Assembly: GCF_905171765.1 (NCBI RefSeq)
Contig: NC_053392.1
Span: 342,519,010-342,583,009 of the forward strand
Reading direction: 5' to 3'
Origin: Bufo bufo
Taxonomy: Eukaryota > Chordata > Amphibia > Anura > Bufonidae
Length of the DNA: 64,000 bases
Shown here: piece by piece, positions 45,345-56,882 of the stretch
Position numbering within the stretch: position 1 is the first letter of the stretch
Layout of the letters: every line of letters starts with the position of its first letter
The notes under the pieces: model-generated
The model's input: only the letters and a program-made list of their open reading frames with translations
Database searches by the model: none
What the model was told of the DNA's origin: nothing
Made by a program: the position numbers and the translations under genes

Positions 45345-47115
45345 CATAATGGGGTGAAAAAACCCTCTAATATACTGCACATCTGGGATTAAACAAGCAT
45401 AAGTGACTGTCACATTTAGGACAGAAATACAGCTTTTTGGTTAGGGTGAAAAAAGCCTCTAATATACTGCACATCTGGGATTACATGTGCATAAGTCACT
45501 GTCACATTTAGGACAGAAATACAGCTTTTTGGTTAGGGTGAAAAAAGCCTCTAATATACTGCACATCTGTGATTACACATGCATAAGTCACTGTCACATT
45601 TAGGCCATAAATACGGCTTTGGCATACTGGGGTGAAAAAACCCTCTAATATACTGCACATCTGTGATTACACGTGCATAAGTCACTGTCACATTTAGGCC
45701 ATAAATACGGCTTTGGCATACTGGGATGAAAAAACCCTCTAATATACTGCACATCTGGGATTAGACGTGCATAAGTGACTGTCATATTTAGGACAGAAAT
45801 ACAGCTTTTTGGTTACTGGGGTGAAAAAAGCCTCTAATATACTGCACATCTGTGATTACACGTGCATAAGTCACTGTCATATTTAGGACAGAAATACAGC
45901 TTTTTGGTTACTGGGGTGCAAAAACCCTCTAATATACTGCACATCTGTGATTACACGTGCATAAGTCACTGTCACATTTAGGACAGAAATACTGCTTTTT
46001 TGTTACTGGGGTGAAAAAACCCTCTAATATACTGCACATCTGTGATTACACGTGCATAAGTTACTGTCACATTTAGGACAGAAATACAGCTTTTTGGTTA
46101 GGGTGAAAAAAGCCTCTAATATACTGCACATCTGGGATTACACATGCATAAGTCACTGTCACATTTAGGACAGAAATACAGCTTTTTGGTTACTGGGGTG
46201 AAAAAATACTCTAATATACTGCACATCTGTGATTGCACGTGCATAAGTCACTGTCACACTTTGGACAGAAATACAGCTTTTTGGTTACTGGGGTGAAAAA
46301 ACCCTCTAATATACTGCACATCTGGGATTACACGTGCATAAGTCACTGTCACATTTAGGCCATAAATACGGCTTTGGCATATTGGGGTGAAAAAAGCCTC
46401 TAATATACTGCACATCTGTGATTACACGTGCATAAGTCACTTTCACATTTAGGACAGAAATACAGCTTTTTGGTTACTGGGGTGAAAAAAGCCTCTAATA
46501 TACTGCACATCTGGGATTACACGTGCATAAGTCACTGTCACATTTAGGACAGAAATACAGCTTTTTGGTTAGGGTGAAAAAAAACTCTAATATACTGCAC
46601 ATCTATGATTACACATGCATAAATCACTGTCACATTTAGGACAGAAATACAGCTTTTTGGTTACTGGGGTGAAAAAAGCCTCTAATATACTGCACATCTG
46701 TGATTACACGTGCATAAGTCACTGTCACATTTAGGTCATAAGTATGGCTTTGGCATACTGGGGTGAAAAAAGCCTCTAATATACTGCACATCTGGGATTA
46801 CACGTGCATAAGTCACTGTCACATTTAGGACAGAAATACAGCTTTTTGGTTAGGGTGAAAAAACCCTCTAATATACTGCACATCTGTGATTACACGTGCA
46901 TAAGTCACTGTCACATTTAGGCCATAAGTACCGGCTTTGGCATACTGGGGTGAAAAAAGCCTCTAATATACTGCACATCTGGGATTACACGTGCATAAGT
47001 CACTGTCACATTTAGGCCATAAATAAGGCTTTGGCATACTGGGGTGAAAAAACCCTCTGATATACTGCACATCTGGGATAAGACGTGCATAAGTGAGTGT
47101 CACATTTAGGCCACA
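45345..47115. repeat. Minisatellite, about 96-bp unit (about 18 copies)
   Basis: Units carry CTCTAATATACTGCACATCT, GTGCATAAGTCACTGTCACA and TTTAGGACAGAAATACAGC, with two subtypes (GCTTTTTGGTTACTGGGG versus GGCTTTGGCATACTGGGG). Upstream of the transposase. Confidence 0.95.
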
Positions 47116-47444
47116 AATACCGCTGTTATATAGAGTTAAAAAAATAATATTTTAGTGCAATACCCTACATCAGGATTTATATTGGCGGTTAATTATTTTT
47201 TACATACTTAACCACTTTTTATACTTAACCACTTTTTACTTAACCACTGTTTTATACTTAACCAATTTTTACCTTGCTTTGTGAACGCTAACTAAGGCTC
47301 CACCAACACCACTATCATGGTCATGGTGGTGGTGTTGGTGGAGCCTCTGGTGCAGGGAGAGGACGTGGACATTCTGCCACAGCTACACATCCTACTGAAC
47401 CTACTACCTCAGTTCCCAGTTGCCGCCAGAATCTACAGCGATAT

Positions 47445-50400
47445 TTGGTCGGGCCTAATGCCGTTCTAAGGATGGTAAGGCCTGAGCAAGTACAGGCGCT
47501 AGTCAATTGGGTGGCCGACAGTGGATCCAGCACGTTCACATTATCTCCCACCCAGTCTTCTGCAGAAAGCGCACAGGTGGCGCCTGAAACCCATGCCCAT
47601 CAGTCTGTCACATCACCCCCGTGCATATTGGGTTACCTGTCTGAGCCTCAAGTCATGCAGCAGTCTCTTATGCTGTTTGAAGACTCTGCTGGCAGGGATT
47701 CCCAAGGGCATCCACCTAGCCCTTCCCCAGGGGTGGAAGACATAGAATGCACTGACACACAACCACTTATGTTTTCTCATGAGGACATGGGAATACCACC
47801 TCAGCACGTCTCTGATGATGACGAAACACAGGTGCCAACTTCTGAGTCTTTCTGCAGTGTGCAGACCGAAAAGGAGGTCAAGGTGGAAGACTGGGTGGAA
47901 GACGATGCAGGGAATGATGAGGTCCTAGACCCCACATGGAATGAAGGTCGTGCCACTGACTTTCAGAGTTCGGAGGAAGAGGCAGTGGTGAGACCGAGCC
48001 AACAGCGTAGCAAAAGCGGGAGCAGGGTGCAAAAGCAGAGAAGCCGTCGCCAAAACAGTTCGCCTGCTACTGGCCACCGTCACCAGGGACCGAGCACACC
48101 AAAGGCAGCTTCAAGGAGTTCCCTGGCATGGCACTTCTTCACACAATGTGCTAACGACAAGACCCGAGTGGTTTGCACGCTGTGCCATCAGAGCCTGAAG
48201 CGAGGCATTAACGTTCTGAACCTTAGCACAACCTGCATGACCAGGCATCTACATGCGAGACACGGGCTGCAGTAAAGTAAGCACCTTCAAAACCAAGAAA
48301 GGGCTCAGGCCCCTCCTGCTCCCTCTTCTGCTGCTGCCTCGGCCTCTTCCTCCACCTCTGGAGGAACGTTGGCACCTGTCGCCCAGCAAACAGAGGATGT
48401 GCCACCAACAACACCACCTTCGTCACCAAGCATCTCCACCATGTCACATGGAAGCGTTCAGCTCTCCATCTCACAAACCTTTGAGAGAAAGCGTAAATTC
48501 CCACCTAGCCACCCTCGATCCCTTGCCCTGAATGCCAGCATTTCTAAACTGCTGGCCTTTGAAATGCTGTCATTCAGGCTGGTGGAGACAGAAAGCTTCA
48601 AACAGCTCATGTCGCTTGCTGTCCCACAGTAAGTCGTTCCCAGCCGCCACTACTTCTCCAGGAGAGCCGTGCCCTCCCTGCACAACCAAGTATCGGATAA
48701 AATCAAGTGTGCACTGCGCAACGCCATCTGTGGCAAGGTCCACCTAACCACAGATACGTGGACCAGTAAGCACGGCCAGGGACGCTATATCTGACTAACT
48801 GCACACTGGGTAAATGTAGTGGCGGCTGGGCCCCAGGCGGAGAGCTGTTTGGCGCACATCCTTCCGCCGCCAAGGATCGCAGGGCATCATTCTTTGCCTC
48901 CTGTTGCCTCCTCTTCCTACTCTGCTTCCTCCTCCTCTTCTACCACCTCCTCATCCGGTCAGCGACAGACCTTCACCACCAACTTCAGCACAGCCAGGGG
49001 TAAACGTCAGCAGGCCATTCTGAAACTGATGTGTTTTGGGGACAGGCCCCACACCGCGCAGGAGTTGTGGCGGGGTATAGAACAACAGACCGACAAGTGG
49101 TTGCTGCCAGTGGGCCTCAAGCCCGGCCTTGTGGTGTGCGATAATGGGCGAAATCTCGTTGCAGCTCTGGGACTAGCCGGTTTGACGCACATCCCTTGCC
49201 TGGCGCATGTGCTGAATTTGGTGGTGCTGAAATTCATTCACAACTACCCCGACATGTCTGAGCTGCTGCATAAAGTGCGGGCCGTCTGTGCACGCTTCCA
49301 GCGTTCTCATCCTGCCGCCGCTCGGCTGTCTGCTCTACAGTGTAACTTCGGCCTTCCCGTTCACCGCCTCATATGCGACGTGTCCACCAGGTGGAACTCC
49401 ACCTTGCACATGCTGGAGAGACTGTGCGAGCAGCAGCAGGCCATAGTGGAGTTTCAGCTGCAGCACGCACGGGTGAGTCGCACTGCGGAACAGCACCACT
49501 TCACCACCAATGACTGTTTCGAGTACTCCACCAACATGGCCAGTGGCGATGAAGCCGTTATCAGCGTTGCAATACTACTTCTATGTCTCCTTGAGAAAAC
49601 ACTTAGGGCGATGATGGAAGAGGATGTGGCCCAGGACGAGGAGGAGGAAAAGGGGTCATCTCTAACACTTTCAGGCCAGTATTTTACAAGTGGCTCAGAA
49701 AGAGGATTTTTGCAACAGCAGAGGCCAGGTACAAACTTGGCCAGCCAGGGCCCACTACTGGAGGACGAGGAGGAGGAGGATGAGGAGGAGGATGGGGATG
49801 AAGCATGTTCACAGTGGGGTGGTATCCAACGCAGCTCGGGCCCATCACTGGTGCGTGGCTGGGGGGATATGGAGGACGCAGACGATACGCCTCCCACAGA
49901 GGACAGCTTGTCCTTACCTCTGGGCAGCCTGGCACACATGAGCGACTACATGCTGCAGTGCCTGCGCAATGACTGCAGAGTTGCCCACATTTTAACGTGT
50001 GCTGACTACTGGGTGGCCACCCTGCTGGATCCCAGTTACAAAGACTATGTGCCGTCCTTAATTCCCTCACTGGAACGTGATCGGAAGATGCGCGACTACA
50101 GGTGCAAGCTCTTAGACGTGCTCCTGAGAGCATTCCCGACTGACGCCGGGGGACAAGTGGAAGCACAAGGCGAAGGCAGGGGAGGAGGAAGAGGTCGCCA
50201 ACGCAGCTGTGTCAGCACCAGCACCTCAGAAGGCAGGGTTAGCATGACCGACATGTGGAAAACCTTTGTTACCTTGCCGCAACAATTGGCCCCAACTGCT
50301 GATATGGAGCGTGTTAGCAGGAGGCAGCATTTGAACAACATGGTGGAACAGTACCTGTGCACACGACTACACGTACTGACTGATGGTTCTGCCCCATTCA

Positions 50401-50576
50401 ACTTCTGGGTCTCCAAATTGTCCACATGGCCAGAGCTTGCCCTGTATGCCTTGGAGGTGCTGGCCTGCCCTGCAGCCAGTGTACTCTCTGAATGTGTATT
50501 TAGCACGGCAGGAGGCATCATTACAGACAGACGCAGTCGCCTGTCCACGTGGACAAGCTCACGTTCATTAAAATGA
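47445..50576 (+). pseudogene. BED-finger hAT transposase (hAT-2), one frame with three stops
   Basis: The frame is continuous from 47445 to 50576 apart from TAA 48273-48275, TAA 48630-48632 and TGA 48792-48794. An acidic N-terminus leads to a BED finger (WHFFTQC, CTLCHQSL, TRHLHARH; about residues 228-275). The RNase H-like core has TTDTW (Asp codon 48753), VVCDNGRN (Asp codon 49140), PCLAHVLNL and STRWNSTLHML. An acidic insert comes next, and then the dimerisation block LACPAASVLSECVFSTAGG near 50460-50520. A small deletion near 50548 shifts the last codons. Coding sense also extends upstream of 47445 (Gly/Arg/Thr-rich), so the true start is unclear. Confidence 0.85.
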
Positions 50577-51373
50577 ACCAGGCTTGGATCCCACAAGATT
50601 TGTCTGTACCTTGTGCAAAATAGACATTTATACCACCATCAAACATACATTCTTGTACTCAAGTCAAGTGCAATGATTCTTTGTTTTCTTTTTTTTTTAT
50701 TTGTCCCAATATTTTGGGGGCTACCTACCCCAATAAAAAATAAAAATAAAACATTGTTGGCTACCTGTTCCTCCTCCATTGCTGCCTCCACCTACAACAC
50801 CACATTCACCGCCTCCTCAACCTCCGACTCTATATCCACCTCCTTCTCTGAGTTGCAGGTCAATAATTTGTAATTTTTAGCTATTTTATTTCATTTTAAG
50901 TTATTTCCCTATCCACATTTGTTTGCAGAGCAGTTGCCATGCTCGTAAGCACATTTTACTGCCTTTTACATCCCTTTAGCCTTTTCAAGGACTATTTTAG
51001 AGCCATTTTAATTTAAAAAAGTGCCAATTTTAGTGCCCTAAATTGAAAAAATTCTTATTTTCAATTGTCGGGTGACATTTTACCATTTTTGGCGTATACA
51101 AACCCCTGCTGTGCCTGGGGAAAAAAGTGGCCAAAGGAGGAAATAGGCGCTCATAGGGTGAGTAGGTTCAGAACAAGCCTCCAAATACAGGAAGAGTGGT
51201 ACTGCTCACCTGTTATTGTTGCACCTAATGTTCGGTGCAACTGTACTGGAGGCGAGTAGGAGTGGTTTAAGTGTTGCTGGTTGGTGCTGCCGATTACATC
51301 CGTGTTCACCTTTGGCGGGGGCCAGGCTGCCGTCTGGGTCAGTGTATGAGGTATGTATCCACTGGACTCTGGG
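50577..51373 (+). other. 3' non-coding part of hAT-2
   Basis: Includes the frameshifted last codons, AATAAAAAATAAAAATAAA near 50731-50750 as a likely poly(A) signal, and a CT-rich ACCTCC repeat zone (50765-50850). After 51180 comes sequence leading into the palindrome. Confidence 0.5.
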
Positions 51374-51757
51374 GTCGAGTGGAGGGTGCACCATAGGCGC
51401 AAAACGCAACCAGAGTTTATTTCAAACCAATACGTTTTTTTATTTTTGTTATCGTGACAATGCGTTTCGGGGTTCTGTTGACCCCTTTTTCAAGTCGGTG
51501 AAAATGCTGCTGATGGAAAGTGCGCTGCTCCCAGCTTCTGGCACGTGCGTTGTCCAGATGCTGTGTGAAGCATCTGGACGCCGCACGTGGCAGAAGCTGG
51601 GAGCAGCGCACTTTCCATCAGCAGTATTTTCACCGACTTGAAAAAGGGGTCCACAGAACCCTGAAACGCGTTGTCACGATAACAAAAATAAAAAAAAATA
51701 TTGGTTTGAAACAAACTCTGGTTGCGTTTTGTGCCTATGATCCACCCTCCACTCGAC
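51374..51757. repeat. Palindrome, 189-bp arms, 6-bp loop, hammerhead-like motif in each arm
   Basis: Arms 51374-51562 and 51569-51757 are symmetric about GTGTGA with few mismatches. The right arm (51634-51676) reads GACTTGAAAA, a GGGGT/AACCCT hairpin and GAAACGCGTTGTC. The left arm holds the inverse (51455-51497). The core box is degenerate, so these are relics or relatives of the motif at 56.0 kb. Confidence 0.8.
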
Positions 51758-51769
51758 CTGCTGTGCCTG

Positions 51770-52800
51770 GGTGACAGGGGCCTAAATATCTCAAAATCCT
51801 CTGTTGTATTGCTGGGTGACATGAACCCCCTTTTGCCGTGAATGAACCCCTGTTCTGCATTGCTGACAGGGGCCTAAATCTCTCAAAATCCTCTGTTGTA
51901 TTGCTGGGTGACATGAACCCCCTTTGCCGTGAATGAACCCCTGCTCTGCATTGCTGACAGGGGCCTAAATCTCTCAAAATCCTCTGTTGTATTGCTGGGT
52001 GACATGAACCCCCTTTTGCCGTGAATGAACCCCTGCTCTGCATTGCTGACAGGGGCCTAAATCTCTCAAAATCCTCTGTTGTATTGCTGGGTGACATGAA
52101 CCCCCTTTTGCCGTGAATGTGCCCCTGCTCTGCATTGCTGACAGGGGCCTAAATCTTTCAAAATCCTCTGTTCTATTGCTGGGCGACATGAACCCCCTTT
52201 TGCCGTGAATGAACCCCTGCTCTGCATTGCTGACAGGGGCCTAAATCTCTCAAAATCCTCTGTTCTATTGCTGGGCGACATGAACCCCCTTGTTCCGTGA
52301 ATTAACCCCCGCTCTGCATTGCTGACAAGGGCCTAAATCTCTTAAAATCCTCTGTTCTATTGCTGGGTGACATGAACCCCCTTTGCCGTGAATGAACCCC
52401 TGCTCTGCATTGCTGACAGGGGCCTAAATCTCTCAAAATCCTCTGTTGTATTGCTGGGTGACATGAACCCCCTTTTGCCGTGAATGAACCCCTGCTCTGC
52501 ATTGCTGACAGGTGCCTAAATCTCTCAAAATCCTCTGTTGTATTGCTGGGTGACATGAACCCCCTTTTGCCGTGAATAAACCCTTGCTCTGAATTTCTGA
52601 CAGGGGCCTAAATCTCTCAAAATCCTCTGTTCTATTGCTGGGTGACATGAACCCCCTTTTGCCGTGAATGAACCCCTTCTCTGCATTGCTGACAGGGGCC
52701 TAAATCTCAAAAAATCCTCTGTTCTATTGCTGGGTGACATGAACCCCCTTTTGCCGTGAATGAACCCCTTCTCTGCATTGCTGACAGGGAACTAAATTTA
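51770..52800. repeat. Minisatellite, about 92-bp unit (about 11 copies)
   Basis: Units contain GGGGCCTAAATCTCTCAAAA, TTGCTGGGTGACATGAACCC and GCCGTGAATGAACCCC. Minus-strand frames across it are artefacts of a stop-free unit. Confidence 0.95.
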
Positions 52801-52817
52801 GTGAAAACATCTGTTAC

Positions 52818-53560
52818 TGATCGGAAGATGCGCGACTACAAGCGCACGCTGAAGATAGCATTCCCACATGACAGCGGGGGCACAGTGGAAGCACAAGGCG
52901 AAGGCAGAGGAGGAGGAAGAGGTCGGCAACGCAGCTGGGGCACCACCAGCACCTGAGAAGGCAGGGTTAGCATGGCCAAAATGTGGAAAAGCTTTGTCAG
53001 CCTTGGAGGTGCTGACCTGCCCTGCAGCCAGTGTATAGTGTGAACGTGTGTTTAGTACGGCAGAGAGCATTATCACAGGCCACAGCCAATGTGGACAAGT
53101 TTACATTTATTACAATGAACCAGGCATGGATCCCACAGGACTTGTCTGTACCTTGTGCAGAATAGACATTTATACCAGCCTCAACCATCCATTCTTGTAC
53201 TCAAGTGCACTTATTCTTAGTTTTATTTTGTTATATGTCCCAATAAAAAATAAAAATAACACAAATCAGTGTTGGCTACCTATTCCTCCTTCACCGCCGC
53301 TTCCACCTACACCGACACGTCAACCTACACCGCCACATACCCATCCACTGCCTCCTCAACCTCCTACTCCTAGATCCAGATTGTTATTTTTAATTTTTCT
53401 GTATTTTATGTTATTTTAAGTCATTTCACTATCCACATTTGTTTGCAGAACAGTTGTCATGCTCTTAAGCACATTTTGATGCCTTTTGCAGCCCTCTAGC
53501 CCTTTCCAGGACTATTTTAGAGCCATTTTAGTGCCCAAAATTTCAGGTCCTCATTGACTT
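52818..53560 (+). pseudogene. Second, deleted copy of the hAT-2 gene 3' part
   Basis: GATCGGAAGATGCGCGACTA at 52819 repeats the transposase text at 50080. GTGGAAGCACAAGGCGAAGG, GCAGCCAGTGTA and ACTTGTCTGTACCTTGTGCA then follow in the same order with large deletions. The 3' non-coding sequence is also repeated to about 53560. It is a duplicated module of the same element, not a second insertion, since no ends intervene. Confidence 0.8.
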
Positions 53561-53667
53561 CAATGGGGTTCGGGTTCGGCGTCATGTTCGGGTCCCGAAA
53601 ACTAACTTTTTTTAAAAGTTTGGCCGAACCTGCCGAACCCGAACATCCAGGTGTCCGCTCAACTCTA

Positions 53668-53675
53668 CTAATAAC
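53668..53675. repeat. hAT-2 target-site duplication, right
   Basis: CTAATAAC, exact match to 44776-44783. Confidence 0.92.
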
Positions 53676-53711
53676 ATTAACTACACGTCCAGGGTGAAGA
53701 AACAAATAAGG

Positions 53712-53893
53712 AAACCGTGTTTTTTATTATTTTTATCTTCACATTTTTTGGTATATGCGTGAGCTCCGCATTTAAAGGGACCTGGTTTAAAAAATGGGTG
53801 ATATGAATTGTTCTTTTTAGTTATATATGTAGGTATATTTTAATGTATTGTGTTTTATATTAAATACTGGAATTGTGTGCAAATTACTGTGAG
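53712..53893 (-). repeat. Inverted repeat partner 2 of a 14.4-kb pair
   Basis: Reverse complement of 39107-39297, with GCGTGAGCTCCGCATTTAAA and TTGTGTGCAAATTACTGTGAG. Similar length, several mismatches. Confidence 0.75.
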
Positions 53894-54365
53894 CCAGCCA
53901 TTTTTATAGTACTTTGGTTACAGTAATTCTGAGGGATGGTCAGTGGGCTGGGCTCCAGGACAACTGGTGAGCTTCCTCTACCATATTGGCAAATTTGTAA
54001 AATTAAATCAACTATTTCATGTATAAATATGGTACAAATTTGTTGCACCAAAGTTAATGAAAAGACACTTAAAATCAAATTGTAATTTTATACGCTGACA
54101 TATGTATTTGTGTGTAGTCATTTTTGATGGAATGCAGAGAAATCCACCATAAGAATACTGTGACAAAACTGAACATGAAAAATACAGAGTAAACAAATAA
54201 GTAAGGTCAGACAATTTGAGAGTTCAGTGGATTTTACCCCAGTACCTCCAAAGGTTTGCAATGATTTATTGATAAATTAGTCCTAAAGTAGTTCCTAATA
54301 CCTGAATGCCTCTGTTGTTTATATCAGTGGTGACAACCTTTTATCAGACATTGCATGGGCACCAC
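53894..54365. other. Non-coding stretch
   Basis: No repeat ends or coding signal recognised. Confidence 0.45.
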
Positions 54366-54727
54366 TTAAGGTCCCTTTACATGGATGGATGGCCAGGCCA
54401 GTTGTTGATAAGGAGCATTCTTTGGAATGCTTGTTCATGATAATTGCCCCGTATACAGGTGTCGCCTATCACCTGATGAACAAGCAAATGCTTGTTCATG
54501 GAGAGAAAGCATCATTAATACAGTAGCCTTTTTTTAAAATTTCTAGGCAACAGATCGTTCTGTGTAAACAACATTCTACTGCCCAAAAGCAATAAAACAG
54601 TATGAGAACAAATTGGAGCAGTGAATGCTTGCCTTGATATAGTGTTCACAATCAGGCAATTATTGGGGACAAACAGTTCATTCCCCATAAGTTCCTGCAC
54701 AGTCAACTCATGTAAAGGATCCTTTAG
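54366..54727. mobile_element. MITE with AAGGTCCCTTTACATG ends
   Basis: TTAAGGTCCCTTTACATG at the left and CATGTAAAGGATCCTTTA at the right. Interior GCTTGTTCATG appears three times. Non-coding. Confidence 0.5.
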
Positions 54728-55624
54728 ACTATTTTAAACAATTTCCATTTTATAGGCACTATTATATATATGACCAATTAGTCTTGAGGGGAAAAAAGCA
54801 AATAACTAATCTGTATGTGTAGCTGGATCTTTTTTCAGCCCATATTTTCCCCCACTTGAGCTGGCACTGATGCCTTCAGGCAATAGAGACACAGCTCAGA
54901 ATGTATATTCTTAAAGGTAACTAGCAGTACCTGATAAGTCATTAGATGGTGAGATGCTTGCCTCATTTGCACCGTTGCAGTATCCAGTCCCTCAGTCACA
55001 AATGCATCACAAAACCATAGAAACAAATGCAATCAGACAACATCAGTTATTGAAACTTGGCATGCTCAGGCAATCACTTCAAGTCTTCCAATATCTCTTG
55101 CCATTTTATCTAAACTAGCTCTGACCTCTCCTATAACTCTCCTTCTAACTACAGTTCCTGGTTCACTTTTGTCGTTTGGTTAGTCAATACTTCCTGCTAT
55201 CAACTCTTGGTTTCATCCTCTGGTTTTCATCATAGGCTTCCCATGACTTTGATTCTGGTTCCTGTCAAACTCTTTCCACTGACCCCTGGCTATGTTTACA
55301 TGACTCTGCTCTATCTACAGACGTTTATGTGACTCCTAGCATTTTTTGTAATTGGTCACTGTGTCCAATTAGTGCTATGAACAGTAAGAGATATATTTTA
55401 GCTTTGTGTAACTAATAGGATAATTATGTGTGATTACAATTGTCTGAAACAATGATCTACTCCTGGAACTTCAGAAATTTTTCCTAGACCTGGTCAAACA
55501 CGAAACATATTTTATCACTTACAACTGGATATCATATAATGATCTGATAAACCAACATTTATCTAATGTTCTCTCAGATTTATCTAATGAACTGAACATT
55601 TACCTAATGACTGTTTTTATAACA
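54728..55624. other. Non-coding, pyrimidine-leaning stretch
   Basis: CT-rich between 55100 and 55330, like the repeat at 33640, but without recognisable ends. No gene. Confidence 0.4.
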
Positions 55625-56882
55625 TAGATAAAAAGGTAGTAGGGCACACCTGCATTCAAATACACATAGGAGAGTTTTGTAGACAATAAATTTAATTTAT
55701 TTAAACCAAAAAAGATATATAGTGATACATAAAATATTATTAAACATAAATTTGCCTGCTATATAGACTTATAATTACTGTAAAAATAAAATAAAATTGA
55801 AAAAATCTGTAAAATGCAACACTAAAATATTAAATCATATGGACGATCCTAGGGAAGAGGTGTCTTATTAGAGTCTCAGATTTTTGTTCCTTCCTATTGC
55901 TCTGTATGTCCGTATTGTGTTATTTGTCCAGCGGACCTGATATCCAAGCTGTTTAGACACAGTCCGTAGTAATCAGGATTTAAATAACATGGTTCACAAA
56001 TTAGCTTCAATGTGATCGGAGTGAGGACTTTGCAACCACTGAGGAAGGAGTCCAGTTAACTCCGAAACGCGTCTGGTAGGATAACCCCATGAAACCAAAT
56101 ATACATTAAAGCGCTTCAAGTCGACCAGAAGTAGTGGGATTGATATCGAAAATCTGGTAGAAAAAAATTGAAATCAACAGCCGCAGTGACATCTGACCTG
56201 CTCGCTTGATTGAGCACCTGTGTAGGAACCAAACTATACAAAACCACTGAGACGGCACTCCTACAATTGATTACCGCAGATCCCTGAATCTACCTCCTGG
56301 AAGCTACATCGCAGCCTGTAAGCGTACTATATGTGGGACGCCACGTTAACCGTAGCACAGCCGTCACAAACCTACAGAACTGTAAGTAAAACTAGTGCCG
56401 AATGAGTGTATACACAGGCAGAGCGATTTGATACAGTGCTAATTTGTAGCAAAAGAAATTTGAGTGACCAAACTACAAGTCCTCACTCCGATCACATTGA
56501 AGCTAATTTGTGAACCTTGTTATTTAAATCCTGATTACTATGGACTGTGTCTAAACAGCTTGGATATCAGGTCTGCTGGACAAATAACACAATACGGACA
56601 TACAGAGCAATAGGAAGGAACAAAAATCTGAGACTCTAATAAGACACCTCTTCCCTAGGATCGTCCATATGATTTTATATTTTAGTGTTGCATTTTACTG
56701 ATTCTTGCAATTTTATTTTATTTTTACAGTAATTATAAGTCTATATAGCAGGCAAATTTATGTTTAATAATATTTTATGTATCACTATATATCTTTTTTG
56801 GTTTAAATAAATTACATTTATTGTCTACAAAACTCTCCTATGTGTATTTGAATGCAGGTGTGCCCTACTACCTTTTTATCTA
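55625..56882. repeat. 1.26-kb palindrome (406-bp arms), Penelope-like candidate
   Basis: Arms 55625-56030 and 56477-56882 are exact mirror positions. They share AGGTAGTAGGGCACACCTGC, GAGACTCTAATAAGACACC and CCGATCACATTGAAGC, with only scattered differences. The 446-bp loop is unrelated to the arms and begins with a hammerhead-like motif. Head-to-head copies plus a ribozyme motif suggest a Penelope-like element derivative. No reverse transcriptase remains. Confidence 0.75.
56031..56080 (+). ncRNA. Hammerhead-ribozyme-like motif with intact core boxes
   Basis: Stem I ACCA (56035-56038) pairs with TGGT (56074-56077). The core box CTGAGGA (56039-56045) fits CTGANGA. Stem II GGAGT (56047-56051) pairs with ACTCC (56059-56063). 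GAAACGCGTC follows at 56064-56073, with a palindromic ACGCGT as a very short stem III and C before the predicted cut. One extra A (56046) between core and stem II departs from the canonical fold. Confidence 0.5.

Larger units (their letters stand above)
44784..53667 (+). mobile_element. hAT transposon hAT-2, 8.9 kb, nearly complete
   Basis: Ends TAGAGTTCAGCG and CGCTCAACTCTA with an exact 8-bp duplication. Several TTCGGGTTCGG repeats lie inside both ends and probably bind transposase. Order: terminal region, hairpin and promoter-like boxes (44967-45041), a 96-bp minisatellite, the transposase gene, 3' non-coding DNA, a perfect palindrome, a 92-bp minisatellite, and a second degraded copy of the 3' part of the gene. 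Confidence 0.9.

Noticed and set aside
45345..47115. Regularly spaced repeats considered as a CRISPR array
   Set aside because: Units are directly adjacent with no unique spacers, and the setting is a eukaryotic transposon.
47445..50576. hAT-2 transposase considered as a domesticated ZBED host gene
   Set aside because: Three in-frame stops, a frameshift at the end, element termini and an exact 8-bp duplication show that it is a mobile copy.
51735..52740. Series of minus-strand frames with repeating SPSN-TEDF text
   Set aside because: Artefact of the 92-bp minisatellite in the hAT-2 3' region.
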